DNA of 64,000 nt from an uncultured Oscillospiraceae bacterium (GTDB taxonomy: Bacteria; Bacillota; Clostridia; Oscillospirales; Oscillospiraceae). The position numbers and the translations under genes were made by a program. Location of the stretch: NCBI GenBank assembly GCA_934613505.1, contig CAKTTB010000004.1:1-64000 (forward strand), written 5' to 3'. How positions within the stretch are numbered: the stretch's first letter is position 1; the number at the start of each line of letters is the position of its first letter. This document shows, piece after piece, positions 8,557 through 15,339 of the stretch. The notes beneath the pieces are model-generated. The model made no database searches. It saw only the letters and a list, made by a program, of their open reading frames with translations, and had not been told where the DNA came from.

Positions 8557-9726
8557 TCAACAGATGGCTGCGCCGGAGCTTTCGTGTTCGATCAGTTTCC
8601 ATGTTGCGTCGATGAGATTGGAGAACAGCGGGTTTTCCATCGCGCGGATGATGAACGACTGCCGCGGAGAGTTGATATCCTCGCCCGAGACCTGGAACAG
8701 GCCGTTTTCCTCGCAGAGCGCGCGCAGGCGCGCGAGCTGCTCCGGCGTGTTGCGGGTCGGCATATACGTGACGGCGCGGATGTCGCAGCCCTTGATGCAG
8801 GCAATGACGTCGTCCAGATAGTCGTCCTCAAATTTCTGCGCCTTCTTATCGCCGGTGACGGATGCGGTCACGTCGCCGAGATACGCGTAGCAAAGAAGCG
8901 CGTCCATTTTTTCGCAGAGCGCCGCGACATCCCGGACATTCGGGCATTCGTCAGTCGCGTCCACGTAGATCCGCGGGACGAAGGCGGCCTTCAGAATGCC
9001 GAGCAGGTCATATTCGTAGAACGAATACGACACGTCCAGCATCTGCGCCTGCTGCTTCGGCGAGAGCTTCAGGCCGATGGAGGCGAGATAGTCAGCCATC
9101 GGCTGTCCCTTCCCGGCCTTCTGCACCATTTTCTTTGCCAGCGCGTACATGAGATGCCGCTCGGTCACGCCGCCGCCGTCGGCGGCCTGCGTCAGCGGCA
9201 GAACGTCCCGGTCATAGTCCAGTCGGATCCCATCCAGCAGGGCGTTGATGTTTTCCACCATCTTGCGGTTGCGGCGGCTGCGCGCGGCGCGGTAGGGCGC
9301 GAACCAGTCGTTCAGTTCTTCGATGTGTTCGTGCGGAACGGACTGGATGGTCATGTAGCTGACGCCAGCCTGATCGGGATTGTTGGTGCGCTTTCCCTCA
9401 ATGGCGGTGCCGTTCATTGACACGCGGCACTCCATTCCGACCGTCACCGGCATGCCGACAAGCTTTGCCGCAGCCAGAAACTCCCGCGCGCCCGCGATGG
9501 AGTCATGATCGATGATCCCCGCCGTGCAGAGACCCTCCGCCCGCGCGGCATAGACGGCCGCCGTCGGAGAATACGGCGAGAAGGAATAGGTCGTATGGAT
9601 GTGGTTGTTGATATACTGCGGCACCATCGGCGGGAACTGCGCCGTCCGGAGAACCGACTTCAGATTCTCCAGCCGCTCATCCCGCGTCGGTGCGTTGAGT
9701 GTTTCCAAAATAGCAAGATCGATCAT
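8557..9726 (-). CDS. PHP-domain phosphoesterase
   Basis: A 389-residue protein with a PHP metal site: NNHIHTTYSFSPYSP near residue 41, DHDS near residue 75, and an acidic/His segment further on. Such proteins hydrolyse phosphoesters with divalent metals; the substrate cannot be read from sequence. It lies 24 bases before rhaB and 18 bases after the SDR gene, so it is clearly part of the sugar operon. Confidence 0.8.
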   Translation of the reverse strand: MIDLAILETLNAPTRDERLENLKSVLRTAQFPPMVPQYINNHIHTTYSFSPYSPTAAVYAARAEGLCTAGIIDHDSIAGAREFLAAAKLVGMPVTVGMECRVSMNGTAIEGKRTNNPDQAGVSYMTIQSVPHEHIEELNDWFAPYRAARSRRNRKMVENINALLDGIRLDYDRDVLPLTQAADGGGVTERHLMYALAKKMVQKAGKGQPMADYLASIGLKLSPKQQAQMLDVSYSFYEYDLLGILKAAFVPRIYVDATDECPNVRDVAALCEKMDALLCYAYLGDVTASVTGDKKAQKFEDDYLDDVIACIKGCDIRAVTYMPTRNTPEQLARLRALCEENGLFQVSGEDINSPRQSFIIRAMENPLFSNLIDATWKLIEHESSGAAIC

Positions 9727-9744
9727 AAGGAATCCTCGCGGCGC

Positions 9745-10623
9745 TCAGTTCAGCATGACCTGACCGCCCGTGACAGGAACGGCCTGACCGGTCTCATAGC
9801 GCTGCTCGACGCAGTACATGACGGCTCTTGCCACGTCGATAGGCAGGCAGCCGCGGTTCATCGGGACCTTGGCCTCGTAATACCGGCGCACGTCGTCGAC
9901 GGTCTTGGCGCCCGGCACCTTGCCGGCGTGCAGATACTGCACGAACAGACCGCGGACCGGATCGGACCACAGGGGACCATCGAGGTAGTTGCCGGGGCAG
10001 ACGGCGTTGACCTTGATGTTATAGGCACACAGCTCCATGGCGAACGACTGCGTCAGGCCGATGCCGCCGAACTTCGAACCGGCATACGCGCAGTTCTTGT
10101 TGGAGCCTTCGAGGCCGGATTTGGAGTTCAGCTCAATGATATCGAACATGGCGTTCGGATCGGCCTCGTGCTGGGCCTCCATGATGATAGCGGCGTATTT
10201 CGCGCAGAGGAAGAAGCCGCCGTAGTTGATGCTGGTGACGAAGTCAAAATCCTTCTTTTCCAGCTCTGCCACCGGGCCTGCGCGGACGACGCCCGCGTTG
10301 GACAGCATCAGATCCAGACCGCCGTACAGCTCGACCGTCTGCGCGACCATATTCGCAACGGATGCTTCGTCAACCACGTTGACGGCGATGGCCGCCGCAC
10401 GCTCGCCGAGATTGGCCGCGACTTCCTTCGCCAGCGGCTCATTGAGGTCGGCGATGACGATGGTTGCGCCCTCCTTGTGCAGCTCTTCGGCGATACCCTT
10501 GCCAAAGCCCTGCGCTGCCCCGGTCACGATGCAGATCTTTCCGGCCAGCCGGCCGGTGCCTGCCGGACGTTTGCTAATATTTTCCTTTGCGAGCTCACAC
10601 CACTTGGTCATATCTACAGACAT
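9745..10623 (-). CDS. SDR oxidoreductase, sorbitol-6-P dehydrogenase-like
   Basis: A 292-residue short-chain dehydrogenase. The cofactor loop is TGAAQGFGKG (around residue 34), the active-site Ser is in ELNSKSG, and the Tyr-x-x-x-Lys pair is YAGSK. The C-terminal segments SKFGGIGLTQS and VTGGQVM recall SrlD-type sorbitol 6-phosphate dehydrogenases, so a sugar or sugar-phosphate substrate is likely. About 30 extra N-terminal residues precede the Rossmann fold. First gene of the operon, with the promoter at 10656-10684. Confidence 0.82.
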   Translation of the reverse strand: MSVDMTKWCELAKENISKRPAGTGRLAGKICIVTGAAQGFGKGIAEELHKEGATIVIADLNEPLAKEVAANLGERAAAIAVNVVDEASVANMVAQTVELYGGLDLMLSNAGVVRAGPVAELEKKDFDFVTSINYGGFFLCAKYAAIIMEAQHEADPNAMFDIIELNSKSGLEGSNKNCAYAGSKFGGIGLTQSFAMELCAYNIKVNAVCPGNYLDGPLWSDPVRGLFVQYLHAGKVPGAKTVDDVRRYYEAKVPMNRGCLPIDVARAVMYCVEQRYETGQAVPVTGGQVMLN

Positions 10624-10655
10624 AGAAGCATCCTCTTTTCTGAAGTGATGCTTCT
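10624..10655 (-). promoter_or_regulatory. Inverted repeat at the SDR translation start
   Basis: AGAAGCAT and ATGCTTCT lie 16 bases apart between the -10 box and the ATG. In RNA they form a stem ending right beside the start codon, with the AAGAGG ribosome site in the loop. It could be a protein operator or an RNA element controlling initiation. Confidence 0.45.
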
Positions 10656-10684
10656 ATTATATATGGGATCCGATGTTGTTTCAA
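10656..10684 (-). promoter_or_regulatory. Promoter of the SDR-PHP-rhaB-ALDH operon
   Basis: -35 TTGAAA (10679-10684) and -10 TATAAT (10656-10661) with 17-base spacing, 33 bases before the SDR start. Confidence 0.8.
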
Positions 10685-10696
10685 GTGTGATTTGTT

Positions 10697-10840
10697 TTAT
10701 TTTTCTGTTTTCTGATCGTGATTTTTTGAGAAACCACGCAGCAGCAGAACTGCCGCGATGATGACGGCCGTCACAAGGAAGATCCCTGCCATACCCTTGG
10801 CCATGATGGGCAGCGTCTGTAAAAAAGCGTCTACATGCAT
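10697..10840 (-). CDS. Small single-span membrane protein, OadG-like
   Basis: A 47-residue reading frame too short for most gene callers. It starts MHVDAFLQTLPIMAKGM, then has one hydrophobic span of about 18 residues (residues 18-35) and a charged tail RGFSKNHDQKTEK. The GAGGTGA ribosome site is well placed. It follows oadB by 10 bases. The topology (short outside end, one helix, polar tail) fits the gamma subunits that accompany OadB/GcdB in sodium-pumping decarboxylases; sequence identity cannot be shown at this length. Confidence 0.7.
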   Translation of the reverse strand: MHVDAFLQTLPIMAKGMAGIFLVTAVIIAAVLLLRGFSKNHDQKTEK

Positions 10841-10850
10841 GTCGTTCACC

Positions 10851-11978
10851 TCACACCAGAAGATTCAGAAGCAGACCGCCCGCAATGACGGACGCGACCT
10901 GCCCGGATACGTTGACGCCCACACAGTGCATGAGCAGATAATTCTGCGGGTCCTCCTTCAGGGCCATCTTGTATACGACGCGCGCGGACATCGGGAAGGC
11001 CGAAATGCCGCAGGCGCCGATCATGGGATTGAGCTTTCTGCCCGCAGGCAGGAAGAGATTGATGAGCTTTGCCACCAGTACACCGCCCGCCGTGTCAAAC
11101 ACGAACGCGACCAGCCCCAGCGCAAGGATCATGAGCGTCTGCGCCGTGAGGAAGGCCTCCGCCTGCATCTTGACTGCGATGGTGAGCCCAAGGAAAAGCG
11201 TGACGAGATTGGAAAGCGTCTTCTGCGCCGTCTCGGACAGGGCATCCAATACGCCGCAGACGCGGATCAGATTTCCGAACATCAGAAATCCGATCAGCGC
11301 GACGCTGCGCGGCGAGACGATGCCGCAGACCATCGTAATAAGGATCGGGAAAAGGATCTTTGTGCGTTTGGAGACGCTGTGCTGCCGGTAGGGCATGCGG
11401 ATGCTCCGCTCGTGCTTCGTGGTGAGCGCGCGGATGACCGGCGGCTGCACGATCGGCACGAGCGCCATATACGAATACGCCGCAACCATGATCGCACCGA
11501 GATACTGAGAGTTCAGGAAGTTCGCCATAAAGATGGCCGTCGGGCCGTCCGCCGCGCCGATGATGCCGATAGCGGCTGCGTCCTTAATTGGGAAGCCCAG
11601 AAGCGCCGCAAGGCTGAACGTGAAGAAAATGCCGAACTGCGCCGCCGCGCCGAAGATCATGAGCTTCGGGTCGTTCAGAAGCGGCTCAAAATCGATCATC
11701 GCGCCGATGCCGACGAACAGCAGGAGCGGGAACAGCTCGTTCGCGATCCCCGCGTCAAAGAGCACGTTCAGGACGCCGATCTCCTTCGCGCCGTCCATGA
11801 TCTGCGTCACCGCGCCGGACAGCGGCAGATTGACAAGAATCGTCCCGAAGCCCATCGGAAGCAGGAGCGACGGCTCCATGTCCTTTCTGATCGCCAGATA
11901 GATCAGCACTCCGCCGATCAGCCACATCACGACCTGCTGCCAGCTGAGATTGCCTACGTTTGAAAAAAGCTGTGCCAC
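10851..11978 (-). CDS. oadB: Sodium-translocating decarboxylase beta subunit homologue
   Basis: A 375-residue polytopic membrane protein of the OadB/GcdB/MmdB family, which couples carboxybiotin decarboxylation to sodium export. Diagnostic segments are IGIIGAADGPTAIF (around residue 130) and the C-terminal GACGISAFPMSAR. The start is GTG at 11978, preceded by AAGGAGG at good spacing. No carboxyltransferase or biotin-carrier gene is in the window, so the alpha subunit must lie elsewhere or this copy acts differently. It lies behind a riboswitch-like leader (12011-12142). Confidence 0.9.
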   Translation of the reverse strand: MAQLFSNVGNLSWQQVVMWLIGGVLIYLAIRKDMEPSLLLPMGFGTILVNLPLSGAVTQIMDGAKEIGVLNVLFDAGIANELFPLLLFVGIGAMIDFEPLLNDPKLMIFGAAAQFGIFFTFSLAALLGFPIKDAAAIGIIGAADGPTAIFMANFLNSQYLGAIMVAAYSYMALVPIVQPPVIRALTTKHERSIRMPYRQHSVSKRTKILFPILITMVCGIVSPRSVALIGFLMFGNLIRVCGVLDALSETAQKTLSNLVTLFLGLTIAVKMQAEAFLTAQTLMILALGLVAFVFDTAGGVLVAKLINLFLPAGRKLNPMIGACGISAFPMSARVVYKMALKEDPQNYLLMHCVGVNVSGQVASVIAGGLLLNLLV

Positions 11979-12010
11979 AAAATGTCCTCCTTACAGGTAG
12001 TTTGGGAAGT

Positions 12011-12142
12011 AAAAAAGAGACCTTTACCAGAGCATACCCGATGCTCCGGTAAAAGTCTCACAATTTCAGTCGTCTGCGGGCAAAAACCGTATTGACGCAG
12101 ACAACGCGGGGGATCCCGCCTGTTACTCCCTTTTATCAGGGC
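12011..12142 (-). ncRNA. yybP-ykoY (manganese) riboswitch with terminator
   Basis: Read on the minus strand, the leader of oadB has the marks of the yybP-ykoY aptamer: AAAAGGGAGTAAC near the 5' end (consensus AAAGGGGAGUAGC), a stem with the asymmetric loop TCAATACGG / TGCCCG (compare UCAAUUCGU / ACCGG), then GAGACTTTTACC (consensus CAAGACCUUU-CC). The last element is also the 5' arm of a long terminator, GAGACTTTTACCGGAGCAT / ATGCTCTGGTAAAGGTCTC, followed by TTTTTT at 12011-12016. Family members sense Mn2+. Assignment rests on motif recall, not on a covariance search. Confidence 0.72.
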
Positions 12143-12143
12143 T

Positions 12144-12172
12144 ATTGAACCATAAAAAGCCCGGCCTGTCAA
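12144..12172 (-). promoter_or_regulatory. Promoter of the oadB transcript
   Basis: -35 TTGACA (12167-12172), 17 bases, -10 TTCAAT (12144-12149). The expected start lies at the 5' edge of the riboswitch aptamer. Confidence 0.65.
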
Positions 12173-12311
12173 GTGCGCAGATCGCATCTTAACGGCGGCT
12201 GAATGCGGCTGCGGACTTTTGGGCGGCGGATCTTGTCAACTGACGCTAGATTTCTTGCTTCTATGCACAAAAAACAGGGCGAATCCTTTCCTTTTTTCGC
12301 CGCTTCCCCCA

Positions 12312-12340
12312 TTGACATTTCTGCGGAGGGCATATATAAT
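12312..12340 (+). promoter_or_regulatory. metNIQ promoter
   Basis: Consensus promoter: TTGACA (12312-12317), 17 bases, TATAAT (12335-12340). Transcription should start near 12347, about 236 bases before metN, leaving room for the leader peptide and attenuator. Confidence 0.85.
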
Positions 12341-12375
12341 GTGGCCAAGAAAACAGGAAAGGAGCCGTTTTTGTG

Positions 12376-12471
12376 ATGGAACGTACCGTGAACACCATGA
12401 TGATGCCGATGTGCATGCGCTGCATGTGCATGCTTCTGCATACGCAAAATTCGGCTCGCTTTGTTTCATAA
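12376..12471 (+). CDS. Met/Cys-rich leader peptide of metNIQ
   Basis: A 31-residue frame with an AAAGGAG site (12358-12364); translation could begin at GTG 12373 or ATG 12376. Residues 8-19 read MMMPMCMRCMCM, and the whole peptide has 8 Met and 3 Cys. It sits between a consensus promoter and a terminator in front of a methionine transporter. The bias in amino acids matches what the operon imports, as in classical attenuator peptides (Trp, His, Leu, Cys). It has no other recognisable function. Confidence 0.8.
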   Translation: MERTVNTMMMPMCMRCMCMLLHTQNSARFVS

Positions 12472-12540
12472 ATTTCCAGTTTGGCACAAAAAGGCCAATC
12501 CCGGAGCTGAGAAACGCTGTGAGTTTCCCGGCTCTTTTTT
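12451..12540 (+). promoter_or_regulatory. Attenuator: antiterminator and terminator before metN
   Basis: Terminator: GAGCTGAGAAAC (12504-12515) pairs with GTTTCCCGGCTC (12523-12534 region), one A-C mismatch, then TTTTTT to 12540. Alternative fold: TCGGCTC (12451-12457), inside the last codons of the leader peptide, can pair with GAGCTGA (12504-12510), the 5' arm of the terminator. A ribosome stalled in the Met run (codons 8-19, ending 12432) leaves 12451 free; a ribosome reaching the stop at 12471 covers it. So starvation would favour read-through. Confidence 0.72.
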
Positions 12541-12582
12541 CTTGCCCGGCAAAAAACCTACGACTATGGAAGGGGATCCCCT

Positions 12583-13575
12583 ATGATCGAGCTGAAGCAT
12601 CTCGGCAAAATCTATTCCTCGGCCTCCGGCAGCGTGGAAGCGCTGAAGGATGTAAACCTGACGATCGCGGACGGCGAAATTTTCGGCATCATCGGCCTGT
12701 CCGGCGCGGGCAAATCGACGCTCGTGCGCTGCATCAACCTGCTCGAGCGCCCGACCAGCGGCGAGGTTTGGGTCGATGGGCAGAACCTCACGGCGCTGAG
12801 CCAGAAGGAGCTGCTGCAGGTGCGGCGGCAGATCGGTATGATCTTCCAGGGCTTCAACCTGCTTGAGCAGCGGACGGTCCTGCGCAACATCTGCTTCCCG
12901 CTGGAGATCTCCGGCACGCCGAAGGCGCAGGCAAAAAGCCGCGCCGAAGAGCTTCTGAAGATCGTCGGTCTGTCCGACAAGGCGCAGAGCTATCCCTCAC
13001 AGCTCTCTGGCGGCCAGAAGCAGCGCGTGGCCATTGCCCGCGCGCTCGCGACGAACCCCAAGTACCTCCTCTGCGACGAAGCGACCAGCGCGCTGGATCC
13101 CAACACGACACGCTCGATCCTCGAGCTGCTGCGTGAGATCAACAAGACGCTCGGCGTCACCATCATCGTCATCACCCACGAAATGAAGGTCATCGACCAG
13201 ATCTGCGACCGCGTGGCCGTCATCGACAAGAGCTGCATCGCAGAAGAAGGCAAGGTCGCCGAGGTCTTCACCAATCCGCAGTCCGATATCGCGCGCGAGC
13301 TGGTCCTGCCGCAGGAACGGCCGGTCCTCGACGCGACGACCGGCGGGCGCAAGCTCCGCCTGATCTTCAATGGCGAAAACACACAGAACCCGGTCATTTC
13401 CGAAATGATCCTCGCCTGCCGCGTGCCGATCAACGTCCTGTTTGCCGATACCAAGTCGATCGAGGGCGCGGCCTACGGCCACATGATCCTCGAGCTGCCG
13501 AATGACGCGCATGAGGCAGAAAAGGTCGTCAGCTGGCTGCAGCACAGCGGGCTGACATGGAAGGAGGAGCGCTGA
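12583..13575 (+). CDS. metN: Methionine ABC transporter ATPase
   Basis: ATP-driving subunit of a methionine importer at the inner face of the membrane. The 330 residues contain Walker A GLSGAGKST (around residue 38), Q-loop FQGFNLL, signature LSGGQKQR, Walker B YLLCDEATSALD and H-loop ITHEM, then a C-terminal NIL domain (about residues 255-330) that in MetN senses methionine. Its gene order metN-metI-metQ is standard. Regulated by the leader at 12376-12540 rather than by a visible S-box or T-box. Confidence 0.95.
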   Translation: MIELKHLGKIYSSASGSVEALKDVNLTIADGEIFGIIGLSGAGKSTLVRCINLLERPTSGEVWVDGQNLTALSQKELLQVRRQIGMIFQGFNLLEQRTVLRNICFPLEISGTPKAQAKSRAEELLKIVGLSDKAQSYPSQLSGGQKQRVAIARALATNPKYLLCDEATSALDPNTTRSILELLREINKTLGVTIIVITHEMKVIDQICDRVAVIDKSCIAEEGKVAEVFTNPQSDIARELVLPQERPVLDATTGGRKLRLIFNGENTQNPVISEMILACRVPINVLFADTKSIEGAAYGHMILELPNDAHEAEKVVSWLQHSGLTWKEER

Positions 13576-13577
13576 AC

Positions 13578-14255
13578 ATGGCAACGGAATTTTTTGTGAA
13601 GCTGTGGCAGAACCACATCATCCAGCTTGGCGTCTGGCAGACCGTGTATATGACGCTCCTCACCACGCTCTTTGCCTATATCATCGGCCTGCCGCTCGGC
13701 GTTGTGCTCTGGGTCACGGATAAGGACGGGCTTCGCCCGCAGAAGAGCGTCAACACCATCCTCGGATTCATCGTGAACTTCTTCCGCTCCATCCCGGCGG
13801 TCATCTTGATGGTCGCCATGATCCCGGTGGCGCGCATCCTGCTCGGCACCTCGACGGGCAACGGCGCGGTCATCGTCACGCTCATCATTGCCGCGGCTCC
13901 CTACGTGGCGCGGATGGTGGAATCGTCCCTCAAGGAGGTCCCCGCCGGCGTCATCGAAGCCGCGCAGGCCATGGGCTGCACCAACCTGCAGATCATCTGG
14001 CACGTGCTTCTGCCGGAGGCAAAGCCGTCGCTCATCTCGGGCGCGGTCATCTCCACGGTCACGATCCTGAGTTATACCGCGCTGGCCGCAACGCTCGGCG
14101 GCACCGGCCTCGGTCAGGTCGCCATCATCTATGGGCACCAGAGAAGCCAGAAGCTCGTCATCTGGGTCTGCGTCCTGCTGATCGTCATCATCGTGCAGGT
14201 CATCCAGATCGTCGGCACGCGTATCCTGCGCAAGACCGACAAGCGCGCCCGCTGA
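13578..14255 (+). CDS. metI: Methionine ABC transporter permease
   Basis: The 225-residue membrane subunit with about five hydrophobic spans; the EAA coupling loop reads VIEAAQAMGCTNLQI. I start at 13578 (MATEFF) because AAGGAGG at 13561-13567 is ideally placed and the upstream in-frame ATG falls inside metN. It begins 2 bases after the metN stop. Confidence 0.94.
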   Translation: MATEFFVKLWQNHIIQLGVWQTVYMTLLTTLFAYIIGLPLGVVLWVTDKDGLRPQKSVNTILGFIVNFFRSIPAVILMVAMIPVARILLGTSTGNGAVIVTLIIAAAPYVARMVESSLKEVPAGVIEAAQAMGCTNLQIIWHVLLPEAKPSLISGAVISTVTILSYTALAATLGGTGLGQVAIIYGHQRSQKLVIWVCVLLIVIIVQVIQIVGTRILRKTDKRAR

Positions 14256-14268
14256 AAGGAGTTTTCCC

Positions 14269-14325
14269 ATGCGTCTGATCTTTGAGCGCCTGCTGCGCAT
14301 CAACTGGCGATACGGACGAATGTGA
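14269..14325 (+). CDS. Candidate 18-residue ORF between metI and metQ
   Basis: ATG at 14269 with AAAGGAG 6 bases upstream opens an 18-codon frame, MRLIFERLLRINWRYGRM. It lies wholly between metI and metQ. The stop is inside the hairpin arm at 14309-14357. It may be a real micropeptide, a translational coupling device for metQ, or chance. No homology can be judged. Confidence 0.35.
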   Translation: MRLIFERLLRINWRYGRM

Positions 14326-14357
14326 CCGGCTTTGCATTGTCCGTCCATCCGTATCAC
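14309..14357 (+). repeat. Hairpin between metI and metQ
   Basis: GATACGGA and TCCGTATC pair perfectly (8 bp) around an internal region that can also pair in part. With no T-run, it is more likely to protect the metNI or metQ mRNA ends and allow different subunit amounts than to terminate. Confidence 0.5.
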
Positions 14358-14390
14358 TTGAATATAAATTTGTATAAAGGAGATTTTATC

Positions 14391-15290
14391 ATGAAAAAGA
14401 TTCTTGCCATCGTACTGGCTGCCCTTCTGATCGTTGCCGCTCTGGCCGGCTGCGCCGCCAAGAGCGAGACCGCCGACACCTCTGCCGATACCGCCGCCGA
14501 ACCCGCTGCGGATGCAGCTGCTTCCGACGATTCCGCCGCTTCCGGCGAGCTGGAAGTCATCAAGGTCGGCGCCTCCTCCACGCCGCACGCCGAGATCCTC
14601 GAGCAGGTCAAGGACACGCTGGCCGCTGAGGGCTATGATCTGCAGATCGTTGTCTATGACGATTACGTCCTGCCGAATCAGTCTCTGGCTGACGGCTCGC
14701 TTGACGCCAACTACTTCCAGCACACCCCGTACCTGAACAGCTTCAACGCCGCCAACGGCACCGACCTCGTCTCCGCCGCCAAGATCCACTATGAGCCGTT
14801 CGGCCTCTATGGCAACGGTGTCGACTCTGTCGCCGATATCGCAGCTGACGCAACGATCCTTGTTCCGGCTGACGATTCCAACGAGACCCGCGCCCTGCTC
14901 CTGCTCGCGCAGGAAGGCCTCATCGAGCTGCCCGCTGACGCTTCCGCCGAAAAGGGCGTGACTACGCTGGATATCGTTGACGCCAAGGGTCACGACGTGC
15001 AGGCCCTGCAGGCCGATACCGTCCCGGCACAGCTGGCCAACTCCAACCCCGGCACCGTCGCTGTCATCAACGGCAACTACGCTCTGCAGGCAGGCCTCCA
15101 CGCATCTGACGCGCTGGCCATCGAAGACGCCTCCGGCGACGCCGCCCAGACCTACGCCAACATCGTCGCCTGCCGCGCAGGTGATGAAAACAGCGCCAAG
15201 ATCCAGGCCCTCGTCAAGGCTCTGCAGTCCGACGCTGTCAAGACGTACATCGAGAACACCTACAACGGCGCAGTCGTTGCGATCTTCTAA
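14391..15290 (+). CDS. metQ: Methionine-binding lipoprotein
   Basis: Extracellular substrate-binding subunit. The 299 residues begin with a lipoprotein signal ending LAGC (Cys near residue 20), then a low-complexity Ala/Asp/Ser linker of some 30 residues, then the NlpA/MetQ domain (VIKVGASSTPHAEILEQV, YVLPNQSLADG, NYFQHTPYLN). AAAGGAG precedes the ATG at 14391. Synonymous codon choice is biased to C-ending codons, consistent with high expression. Confidence 0.95.
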   Translation: MKKILAIVLAALLIVAALAGCAAKSETADTSADTAAEPAADAAASDDSAASGELEVIKVGASSTPHAEILEQVKDTLAAEGYDLQIVVYDDYVLPNQSLADGSLDANYFQHTPYLNSFNAANGTDLVSAAKIHYEPFGLYGNGVDSVADIAADATILVPADDSNETRALLLLAQEGLIELPADASAEKGVTTLDIVDAKGHDVQALQADTVPAQLANSNPGTVAVINGNYALQAGLHASDALAIEDASGDAAQTYANIVACRAGDENSAKIQALVKALQSDAVKTYIENTYNGAVVAIF

Positions 15291-15304
15291 ATAATCTACA
15301 GCAA

Positions 15305-15339
15305 GCGCCCCGGATCGTTCGATCCGGGGCGCATTTTTT
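15305..15339 (+). terminator. Terminator of metNIQ
   Basis: GCGCCCCGGATC and GATCCGGGGCGC form a perfect 12-bp stem with a GTTC loop, followed by TTTTTT. The convergent htrA-like gene ends at 15338, within the T-run. Confidence 0.92.

Noticed and set aside
7000..9420. An 806-codon plus-strand frame over rhaB and the PHP gene.
   Set aside because: It is antisense to two recognisable enzymes in one operon and has the composition of a shadow frame.
12340..12583. S-box (SAM riboswitch) or Met T-box ahead of metN.
   Set aside because: I could not find the conserved S-box core or a T-box TGGNACC-like element. The Met/Cys peptide and alternative pairing explain the leader better.
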